This document shows, piece after piece, positions 35,159-47,100 of a stretch of DNA of 64,000 bases; position 1 is the first letter of the stretch, and every line of letters starts with the position of its first letter. Position numbers and translations under genes: made by a program. The notes under the pieces are model-generated. The model searched no databases. It was not told the origin of the DNA and saw nothing but the letters and a program-made list of their open reading frames with translations. The stretch spans positions 203,707-267,706 of the forward strand of contig CANNZV010000516.1 of NCBI GenBank assembly GCA_947561585.1. The letters run 5' to 3'. Source of the stretch: Caprella mutica (taxonomy: Eukaryota > Arthropoda > Malacostraca > Amphipoda > Caprellidae).

Positions 35159-38100
35159 ATGGATGACAAGACTGTAGATCGAATCTTCTCCGGAAGTTTG
35201 GTTAATCTGCCGCCCATCAGCTCAAAGATTTTGCGCATCTTTACTTCCTCGACTTTCACAGGTGATAATTAATAGGAAAACTTCACAGGTGATAGGAAAC
35301 TTCTGAGGTGATAATGATTAGGAAAACTTAACAAGTGATAATACATAGGAAAACTTAACAGGTGATAGGAATAATTAACAGGTGATAAGAAAATTTCACA
35401 GATGATAGGAAAAACTTCACAGGTGATAGGAAAACTTCACAGGCAGGCAATAGGAAAACTTCACAGGTGATAGGAAAATTCTTTTAAAATGTTAAATTCT
35501 TTCAAAAATCTAAATTCTATAGAAGAAAATTTTTTAGAAGCTAAAAGTTAAATTCTTTTAAAAGCTAATGCTTCTAATCATTTTTGTTATCGAAAATAAA
35601 ACTTTATACTCTGAGATTCTTGTTTTAGCGGTTGTGCAATTTCTTAATCCTAGTTTAAGAAATTTAATCTTCTCCTTAATTGATATTGTTTTGGAATCTT
35701 AAATTATTAAGTACTGTACTGAGTATGTAAGAAATAATTTGGTTGTAATTTGGTTTTATTACACTAGTAGTGAAAAGAAAGTTAATTTACTCATGACAAA
35801 TTAAAATTAAAAAGCTCTATCGTTCATATTGTATGTTCTGACTATATAAGATTCCAAAGCTATAACCCTTCAAGTATGCATATTTTAAAGAAATGCTGCT
35901 TAGTCAATGTTCTATATTTTCGTATTGTTCTAAATTCTCGATCATATAAAAAAAATATGCAATAATAAATATTATTTAACTTTTACCCAGGTAACAAAAA
36001 ATTATCCGCGGGATATTCCGGGGTATTCCCCGTGATAATTCCGTCGATATCCCCAGTTTTATCGAGGGTATGCCCTATTTGGATGTTTTTGCGATATGGG
36101 GATATCCCCATGTGATATCGAGGGAATAATGACTGGATTTAAATATATTATCTCTGGAATATTCCATCGATTACAAAAGAAGAGCAAGGAATACCGAAAT
36201 TATTATTTCCTCGATAACAAGGGAATAAAATTGATATAGTGAAGAGATATTCCCTCAATATCGAAGGGATCAAATGGGAATATTCCCTGAATATTCCCTG
36301 GATATCTACAGGGTGGGGCGTAAGTTTGGAAGCAATTTTTCAAACATTAATATAATTCTTAAAAATAAGTTCCTAAGTAGGTGATAGGGTTTGAACTATA
36401 GTAGAGACACTACATTATGAAGTGGCAGTGTTATTTTTTACAAAAATTTAGTCAATTCAAAAATGTCAGACAAAAGAGAAGCCATTATTGCTCTACACCG
36501 TGCCGTGAAGTCAGATTCCGTCATTTCAAAGACTCTCTCAATAGCGAGATCGACTGTTTGGAAGTATGTGAAGCGTTTTAATGAGAGAGGAGACTTGACT
36601 GATCGTCCAAGAAGTGGTAGACCACGCTCACAACGCACCAAACCACTGATAAAATGTGCCCGAGAGAAGATTAGGAGGAACCCGAAAAGGTCAATACGAT
36701 TGTTAGCCAAAACAGCTAATGTGAGTCCCAGAACAATGAGAAAAGTTGTCAAAGAAGACCTAAAGATGTCCTCTTTCACCCTCCAAAAGAGACAGACTCT
36801 GTCAGAAGCTGTAAAGAAAAAGAGATTGGAGAGAAGAAAAGCACTTTAGATCTCCTTTAATTTTTGTGGAACAAGGCACCAAAATCAATGCTAAATGTTA
36901 TATTGAAAATATTTTGACGCCAATGTTGGAGTCAGCTAAGGATCACTTCGGTAATGACACTCTATGGACATTTCAGCAAGACGGCGTGACTTCACATACT
37001 GCAAATGTCACTCAAAACTGGTGCCATGACCATCTTCCACGGTTTTGGTTCAAAGATATGTGGCCTCCCTGCTCCCCAGATGTTAATCCTATGGACTTTT
37101 CGGTATGGTCCATTCTTGAATCAAAGGCCTGTGGTAAATTCCATCGCAGTGTGGATGATTTAAAGCGTTCGCTCCAGAGATCTTGGAAGGAAATTTCACA
37201 AGAACAGTTGCGTGCCGCAGTAGGAGGAGTTCGGAGGAGATTTGAGGCTGTTATTAAAAACAAGGGGGGACATTTTGAATAAATTTATGATTTTTGAATT
37301 CTTAAAACCCTTATGTAATAATACATAACTGTAAATTATTAAATATAATTTTCGTTGGATTATAATATGCACTTTCATTTGCTTCCAAACTTACGCCCCA
37401 CCCTGTAGAATAGAGGACGGATGTAAAAATAAGAAAACCAAAATTAATATTTCCTAGCATATACTGCATTTGTACGTTTGACTTTACATGAATTAGTTGA
37501 ATGAAACATATTGTTATATACAAATTAAATGGAAAGAAATGGAGAAACAAATGAAGTGATGTTTCCGGGTCTCGAACCAGCACCTTGTTGACTTCTGCTT
37601 GCGACGCTAACCACTCGACCATCCTGGACCCAAGTAGAAGTAGGATTTTTAATGAACTTTATGCAATATGATAACTCAAGTGCATCTTTAAGTTATCATC
37701 GATAAATATAGTTTCATATTTCATAGATTATTTCTTTTTTCTTTTATAATAGTTTCTTTTATAATTCTTAGGGGATCAATTATTTTTCACGGATTCCTGG
37801 AATATTCCCTCGATATTGTTAGGGAATCAACTATTTTTTGTGATTCCTGGAATATTTCTCCGAGATCCTTAGAGGATCAACTAATTCTCATTTATTCCTG
37901 GAATATTTCCTTGATATCGATAGTGGATGAAGTAATTTTCACTAATACTTGAAATATTCCCTCGATATCGTTTGGGATCACCTAATTATCACTAATTTCT
38001 GGAATATTCCATCTATATCGATAGGGGTTCAACTAATTTCATTAATTCCTGGAATGTTCCCTCGATATCGATAGGGATCAACTAATTTTCACTAATTCCT

Positions 38101-41100
38101 GGAATATTCCCTCGATATCTTTAGGGGATCAACTCATTTTCACTAATTCCTGGAATATTCCCTCGATATCATTTTCCGATAGTGGATAATGAGGGAATAT
38201 ATAGATATCGAGGGAATATTCTGGGAATATCTCAATGTTACCTGTGTATAGTTCGTATCCCTGATACCTGCAGGTATCAATGATACGAACTAGAATATCG
38301 AGTTGAAATGTTAAATTATACAATATTTTTCTATATGATCGAAATTGTGAAACTGTCCGATAACTCGGAAGTTACCCAGCTAATATTTTCGTGGAGTTCA
38401 TTAAAAATCTGAAGAATTGTCTCCACCCCCAGACATGGGCATGGAGCGTAACACTCTGATGGCTGAGGTTTACCCCAAACTGAAGGAATACTGCAGGGAA
38501 AAACATGGTCTGGAATTTCAGGTACCTTATTGCTGTGAAAATAAATTAAATAGTTATTTATCAGTTTTTTCTTATTCTGCCTAACTTCTGGTTGAATTCC
38601 TTTCCTATTTGTTCTTATTCTCTATTTTTTCTCTCTTTTTATTAACCCTTGAAGCTGAAGAGCTACTTTTCATCATTAATTGATATTATTATTAATTTAG
38701 TAAAGATTAGAGTGGTCCCGGTTCTTTTCAGAATGTATGGGAGCCATCAAGAAAGAATTTTCCTGAGATTTTCCCTCAATATCCCATAAATGAACCCTTT
38801 TTGCCTATTGTAATCTATACTAATAATTTCCTTAGTGTGTTTATTTATTTATTTATTTGGTGTCCGCTTTTACTTGACGGGTATTAAACATGAAGAATGT
38901 AACTATGATACGCACGGGAATATATTGACTTGATATTTAAATTCCCCTGTTTTTATTCAATTTTAAATGTTTTAAACTATGAAAAAAGTTCAGTTTATGC
39001 AGAAAAAATAAATTTTATTTGAGTTCACTGAAAATAACCTAACAACGGGTAATAAATTACTATTGAAGACCCGTTATTTTAACGGGCAAATACACTAGTT
39101 GTTAATAAAACTTTACCTTATCTGTACCAGGTGGTTGACATGAGATGGGGTGTGAGGGATGAAGCCACAGACGAGCATCTAACCACAGAGCTTTGCATGA
39201 GGGAGATACGCAACTGCCAGAGACTCTCCATGGGACCTAATTTCGTGGTAGAGATTAAACACACGCAGGGTTTTTTAAGTCTTTCCACCAGACTTTTTGT
39301 TAAGCTCCTCCTACTTTTTCCACGAGAATATAAGAAAAAACAATATTATGATTATTTATTTTAGTTGATATAAATGATACCTGCAGGTATTATGGATACC
39401 AACTGAAATAAATTATAATTATGTCGTTTCTTATATAGTTAAAATATTTTGTGGAAAAAATAGTTTCTTTCGTTTAGCAAAATATCAGGTGGAAAGACTT
39501 AAAATCTCTGCGTGTGTACGGCACTTAAGCTAACAGAGAGATCATATTCATCAAACCGTGAATTTTAGTTTTCTAGAAAGTTTGCACGAAAAGGTTAACA
39601 GAAGACCAAATTGCTTTTGTTTTAATTTAAACATTATCAGAAGAAATATCATTATATTTTGAATTGGCAACTACTGAAGAATGTATTAAGTTTGCCTTGA
39701 TGATGTTTTGAATTCTATAAGAAAGCACTTTGGTATTCTGGTTTTCTTTTTATCATAGATATTTCGTATAAAATTATACGAAGAAATTAAGATCTTTCGG
39801 TAGAGAAGCATATACATTTTAGGTCGTATGTTTATATCCATTCATAATGATGGAGATCTAACTCATTCTGAATGAGAAAAAAAAAAGACTTTGATTGTCA
39901 ATCAGATTTCTTTTTTAAGCTTAAAGTTGGGAAATTGATCTTTCATGTCGTTTCAGTTTTTCGGAGGACAGAAGTACGGCTACCGGCCTATCCCCGCACA
40001 GATTCTAGGTAGCGAGTTTTTGCTGTTAAGAGAAGCGCTTCAGAGTATGAATATCGACACCGTGACACTAGACACTTGGTACAAAATAGACACGAACGCA
40101 GTGCCTTTCGTCTACATTCTCCAGTTCATATCCTCAGTGCTCATCAATTTCAATAACAAGGTGAGTAGCTTTCCCCCCTCTATGCTCTTCTTAAACATAT
40201 TTGGATATATTATTTTTTAAGGTTTTGGAGATAGGTGTTACATGAATGAACTCTCATGGACTAAATATTTATAAACCTAAAGATTAAACAGAGTAGGAAA
40301 GAAGAAAAGAAAAAAACGTGTCATCCATAAGTTATAATTTTTTTCAGAGAGTACCTAAACTTCAAGCTCAAGACCAAGCCACTTGGTGGGACACTCTCGC
40401 TAAGATGCAAAAACTGCTGAGAAAAGCAGCACAAACTTGCTACAATCAGCACAAGATGAGTAAAGACGCTATGCACAACTACTTCATGTCAGGTGAAATA
40501 ACAAAAAAAAAACATGTAACATACTTGTAATACTCTTACAAACTGAAGAAGAGTAGATGCAGAAATCATATCACTAATTCTTGTATTATTCATAGGTAGA
40601 ATAAAGAAAATACTGCTCTAATTCTCCATATCTTCAAATTTCAGTGACAGAGAGGGAGGTCATTAACGGCATTCTGAACGTTAAGAACACTCGTAACCAT
40701 TGTTTGGCTCAGGTTAGGTACATCAATAACATCAATCTTCAGAACCTGAGAAGAGCAGGTAACTTTATCGATATCGCAAACAGACAAGTGGACACCGAGG
40801 CTGTGAAACTCTTGTCCAACCTCAGGGACGACAGATTGCCTGCCAGGATTGAGGCTTCGAACTATCAGAGGTTTGAATCTCAAGGCTGTAGAAACCGTAT
40901 TTTGTAATTTATAAAATTTGGTTCGATCTAAATTCAAATCATTTTAAGTTTATAATTGACTGATACTTTTCAATGGCCATCACTTGTGAATTATTAACAG
41001 TTCTACTTTTATTGACAAAATGTTCAAGTTTATTAAATATAATTTTTATTGCAATAGTAGTACAGAAAGTAGAACAAAGAAATAAATGAATAGTTTTCTA

Positions 41101-44100
41101 TCTTTATTCTTTACCAGGTACACTGTGGAATGGATTGGAAGAGAAGGTTTGTCAGCAGACACTCATGCTGAGTACCTGCAGATTTTCTGTACGCACTTCT
41201 ACAAAGGAATCACCAGGTAAATATCATCATAAAGCTGCGTCTAAATGGAGAAGTTTTTTCAAGTATAGTTTCCATATTTTGGAAAACGGATAAAATAAAC
41301 TGAATGATTTCATGAATACTTTCTTTCCCTTAGAAGAACTCAGTGATTCGGTTCATTTCGACTTAGGACTTTCCTCTCAAAATCTTCAAAAAACCAAATT
41401 GTGATTAATAACCAAAAAACTGAGCAATATTCATTACTCATTAATGAATATTATGAATATTCAAAGTAATAGTCTTATTTGCATGTGGGCTACTGTCAAT
41501 TTTTATGATATGTTCGAGCAATTGGATGACGACAAAATCTTCATTTAATTTGTTGCATATATTCACTGGGTAAAATTTACTTAGATTCAAATTTTCTTCT
41601 TCTCTACTCATTTTCTAACTCTCCCTCTTTTCTCCTTCTGCAGACTGGTAGACAGAGCTATGAGGAAAGAAGACAGTTCTTCTCAGGGCCAAGTCATCAC
41701 AGAAATACTGCAGCACCTTCATGCGTGCAACAACTCTGTTAAGGTTATTCTATTTTAATTTAAGCACTTAAGAAAAGTTGATGGTGGCCATTGGACCTGT
41801 TAGTAGATATTTGATTTCGGTGATTCGAGATTAGCTTTTGGTTCTTGGTAAACTTTTGTAGAGCATGTATTGATTTGAGAATCTTATCAGGTTTTCTATG
41901 GTAGAGAAGAAGAATTGGACCGTGCTCGTTCATACATAACAGGTGCGAATAGATCATTAATATCTTATTCAATGAGAAAAAGTAGAACAAAAGTTGTAAA
42001 ATAAAGCTCAATAAAACTATACTCTTTCAATTTAGGAGGAGACGTGAAACCCCTGGTTCTTCACGGCGAAGGTGGATGCGGTAAAACTTCTCTGTTGTCA
42101 AAATGCGCTGCCTCTTCCTTCTCCTGGTTGTCCCCCTCAAAACCAGTTTTGATCATTCGGTTTGTAGGCACAACACCAGATTCCACCGCTCTCACTCCCT
42201 TACTCACATCGATATGTCATCAGGTTTGGAAAAATGGATCTCATGCAAATGCAAAGAAACCCATAAAGAAATAGATCTGAATGGCCGTACACACTCAGGG
42301 TTTTTAAGTCTTTCCACCAGACTTTTTGCTAAGCTCCTCCTACATTGTCAACGAGAATATAAGAAAAAAAAAACGATAAAATTATTAACTATTTTTGTTG
42401 GTATCCATGATATGCAGGTATCATGGATGAAATAAAATTAAAATAAATTATTATTATATAGTTTTTTTTTACATTATCGTGTAAAAAGTAGGAGGAGCTT
42501 TGCTAAGCTCCTCCTACTTTTTCCACGAGAATATAAGAAAAATGAAATGGATACCAACTCAAATAAATAATATTTATATAATTTTTTCCTATATTCCCGT
42601 GGAAAAAGAAGGAGGAGCTTAGCAGAAAGTCTGGTGGAAAGACTTAAGAACCCCTGTGTGTGTACGGCCCTTGAGTTGTATTTGTGTGATATTATATTAG
42701 GTGCATCTCATTGGTAAAAATTTACTTTCTTGATTTGATTAATTTGGATTAATTGTAAGGCAGTAATTGTACTTAATAAATTACTAATTATGTATTATTT
42801 TCATGCTATAATATAAATTAACAGATCTCCTACAACTATATGTTGGCATTTGAGGACATCCCAGAAGATTTAGTTCCACTGACGGCGCATCTGAAAGAAA
42901 TTTTAAACTGTGCCACTTTGCAGCAGGTTAATACTATTTACTAAACTCTTATTGGGAAAAATTGGCAAGAAAACAAGCCAAATCATATGCCATTATTTAA
43001 TTTACATGAATTATCGTATACTCTTTCTTTTTCAAGCCTTTGCTGATATTTTTGGACAGCGTAGACCAGATCACGGGTGCAGCTGACGCTAATCGAATGT
43101 CTTGGATCCCAACACGTCTTCCTCCAAATGTTAAGGTGATCATAAATCTTATGGAACATTCAACCTTGTGATTATTTTCATCATTCAATAGATTAATTAT
43201 AGTGAGAGACTGTATATATGTTTAACAATATTGTTATAATTATATATTCTTATACCATTTCCTAGGCACCGTATCTATAATTTGGAGCTAATTTTCCTTT
43301 AATGAATCCAACCATCTTCAGATCGTGCTATCCACTGTATCAGAAGAGGATAATCCAGATATATCACGAGATTACAAACTTCTCAGACGTATGATCGAAA
43401 CAGCGGAAAACTTCCTTCTAGTCTCAGCTCTAGGTGAAGACCTGGCGATTGAGGTAGTCAAGAAGTGGATGGCCTCTGCTCAAAGAGATCTGAACAACTA
43501 CCAGTGGCGAGTTGTCAGCAACGCCATCTCTCACTGCTCTCTTCCTATATTCGTGAAATTGGTTTTTGCTGAGATTTGCAGGTGGAAAAGCTACAGTAAA
43601 CCCCAAACAACCATCCTTGCAACCAATGTAATGGATTCAATCATGATGCTATTCGAGAAAATCGAGAAACAAGTAAGTTTGGAAAAAGTTAAGCATTTTA
43701 ATTGAACTAGAGCATTTTCGTCTATTCCTGAATTATCAATTTATCCTATTGAGAAATAGATAGCTATAATATTTCTTCATTGTCATACTCTTTCAGCACG
43801 GAAGACTGATTGTGTTCCACGCTCTAGCATATGTCACTGCAAGCAAAAGTGGACTTAGTGAATCTGAGATGGAAGACTTAATTTCGCTGGATGATCGAGT
43901 AAGAATCACTAAATCATTTTGTTAATCATTATTTTCACAAACGTTGCAGTACTTGAACATTTACAGTTATAGTAGTAAAGTGGGCGTTAACGTAGGTCAT
44001 GTTAGGTCGTTCAAAAAATTTTAGAGGTCAGATTGGGTCAAGATCTCAGCTAACGCTCATTTTCCGAGTACTGGGATGCTCCTCAATAAAAAAAAACATT

Positions 44101-47100
44101 CTAATATGTTTTGTTTCATTGAGGTTCTTGACGACGTGTATCAGTACCACATGCCTCCTGTGCGCAGAATACCTCCCCTCCTATGGACGAGAATCAGCAG
44201 CGACTTGCCAGGTTATTTGGCAGATTGTGAAGCTGACGGAGTCTCTGTCATGAACTGGTACCACAGGTTAGTCTCTAACTTAAACTTATCAAAAGTATCC
44301 TTTTTATAGCATATAGATTCGAATCTACTTTCAAAACACAGATTCAACCATGATTAAACTCTATAGTGTTTGGAACAAGAATTTAATAAAATTAAGTTTA
44401 TAAATTATTTGGACTCGATCCTTTCGAATTAAAGACGAAATGAATTGGTGAATAAACAGATTTTATAATGTCATAATATATTTCTATTCTACATATAGAA
44501 AATTTCGAACAGTTAAATCGGTTCATTAATAAAGGTTTTTCATGACTATGAATTCCTATTAAATTCAATTCCAGGTAAAAAATTTGAAAAATCGATGTAA
44601 TTTAATCTATTCAGGACATAAAAAAATTACAATTATAGTTGAGTTCCCTTTGCAATTAAAATAATTAAATCTTGAAGTAAGTGATTAGTTGGGCCCTTAC
44701 AAGACTAAAACGGGAGAAGCAGCAACTTTTCTTATTATTTATACTTTTTAAAACCTGTCATTTAAATATGAAGACATCTCCCTACAGCTTCCTAGTATTG
44801 CATTAACTTTAAAAAGTTATTTGTGGGATTGCAAAAAACCTTTCCATTACTTTTTCAGTCATTTATTGTTAAAAATATCTCTCTTATAAATATTTCTTAA
44901 GACAATTCAAAGAAGCAGCGGTGAAGAGATACTTCAACAATCAAAACATGGCTACCTACATTCACTCGATGATAGCCGACTATTTCCTTGGAATTTGGGG
45001 AGGAGGTGTTCCAAAACCTTTCAAATACACTGAGATCCAAAAGCACAGGTGAGTTAGTATTTATTGCAAGCCTTCTCTAACCTTAGCAATCAGAGGCAGG
45101 TAGTTCTTTACTACTATAGGTATATATAATAGATGGAACGCAGTGAAAAAAGCTATCAGCTTTTAAAAAAATCTATCAATTGTACCTACTTTTCTTCAGT
45201 TGCCAGAGGTGTCGTTAAGAGACGCGTAACGCTTGAGCATTTTCTTTTCCTTGTTCAAACCACAGATTGAGTGTGATGATATTACATGATAAATTGAAAT
45301 AACCTTCTGAAAATTCTTTTGCAAATCAATCTGATATATAAGTGCATATATGCTTACGTTCCTACCACTTAAGCAGATCAAAAATAAAACGATGTCAAAT
45401 ATCAGTCCTGTTGAATCTGGTTTGAGTAAAATTATTAATATTATCTACAGATTCAATTTGAAAAGCAAAGATGGCTTGGCAGACAGAAAAGTTCCTCTCC
45501 AGCCTCTGGTTTACTTCAACAAAGAAGGCAAAATCACCAGATATAACTTACGGAAGGTAACTACTTCAAAAAGTATTAATGAATTATTTCAACTAATTGT
45601 TCTAAATAATTAGTGTGCAATAAAGTTATCACTGTTCGACAATGGCATGATCATGATGTAGGCCTACTGTGAAATCTTTCTAAATGTGGAATTAGGTATT
45701 GGTGGAAAATTGCAATGTTGCTGAAACACAATGAATTTTGGCTAAAATTTCAATTTATATGTAAGAAGATGGAAAACTCCTTAGTTCAAATTTATTTAAC
45801 TTCTACTAATCAATTTGCATTTCGATTTATACTTTTCTTTTAGTTTGGTGAGCTGCCGTACCATCTCATTCGATCTCAGCGGTTCGAAGACCTGTACACT
45901 AACGTCCTCTTCAACTACCAATGGCTGCACGCGAAGCTGTCGTCACGCCCTCTACAGGCGGTTCTGAGCGACTTCGAGGACGCTTATGGTCACATCACCA
46001 GCAGAGATCAAAATAGGTGATGAACCTAAAGTCAATGAAATTGATGAAATATATCAAATAATATAAAAATTAAAAATAAACCCATTTACATATATATTAC
46101 TATATTGTTTAGTACATTACTGCAGTTAATATTTAAAGTTTCTGATCTGACTAGTCTTGAAGTTGAAAAGGAGAAACATTGGAAGAGGTAGACAACTAGC
46201 ACTTAGTTTATTTTCAACATTTAATTCCTCTTTATCTTGATTAATCTTTCATATTTGCAGTTTAATAATTCTGCCTTTGTAGAAGTTTTGATTATTCTCT
46301 TACATCCATTGATTGCTTGAATAATAACTGTGTTTAGAATTGAAAGGCCTCTCGCACTCGAGCGATTTATGTTCACAGCGTAAAATTACCGCAAATGCAT
46401 GGCCAGGGAACATTAACGATTTTTTTTTTTTTCAACGATCAGAGTGGCCGTGCATTTGCGGTAATTTTCCGCGGCGAACAACAATTGCTCGCGAGAGATC
46501 ATGCAATCGTCAACGTGCAACAAAATTTATCTTTAACTTGCGTCCAAATTTGGGCGAGTTAATTACCGCACCCACATAGTTGAAGGCTATTTTATAGGGT
46601 CAAGCGATAATTACTGCACGGCAAATATCTCTCGTGTGCGGTCAGCCTAATTTGGTATATTTAGATTTATATTATTCTATGAGTTGAAGGCTGAAAATTA
46701 CGTTTTTCCCCTAATTCTTTTAGAAGAACAACGCAAAGACAAGAAACGTCATAATCCTGTAATTTGCAAAACTGTTATATCGAATATTTATTTCAATACG
46801 ATTGTTTTAGTTCAAATTTTGTAGTTCAATTTCTTCCTGCAGTCAGTCATTTGCAAAACGAGCATGTTTATAATGCTCACTTTTTTGTGAGTCGAGCGTA
46901 TAGTTATACTGAGTGCTGATACCAGCACTCAGCAGCTCGTAGAATAAACACGTTTATAGTAGTCATTTCGTGTGGGCGGAGTGTAGAATTTTGTAGTAAT
47001 TGTCAGCACTCAGCAGCTCGTAGAATAAACACGTTTATAGTAGTCATTTCGTGTGGGCGGAGCGTATAGGTTTGTACCAATTGACAGCACTCAGCAGCTC

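Larger units (their letters stand above)
35988..38244. mobile_element. CAGGTAAC-ended repetitive element rich in GGAATATTCC/TCGATATC blocks
   Basis: It begins CAGGTAACAAAAAATTATCC and ends GAATATCTCAATGTTACCTG, a short inverted pair. The interior is mostly degenerate copies of TTCCTGGAATATTCCCTCGA followed by TATCGATAGGGGATCAAC, tandem at 37770-38180. It is itself interrupted by the Tc1-like element. No transposase of its own. Confidence 0.6.
35925..38380. mobile_element. MITE family B split by a nested insertion
   Basis: The left arm (TTCTCGATCATATAAAAAAA, AATAATAAATATTATT) at 35925-35985 pairs with 38245-38380 (GATACCTGCAGGTATC centre, TATATGATCGAAATTGTGAA, CCGATAACTCGGAAGTTACC). The gap is filled by the element at 35988-38244. 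Confidence 0.65.

Noticed and set aside
37548..37625. Functional tRNA gene
   Set aside because: A- and B-boxes are present but the acceptor stem and anticodon arm do not pair properly; more likely a SINE head.
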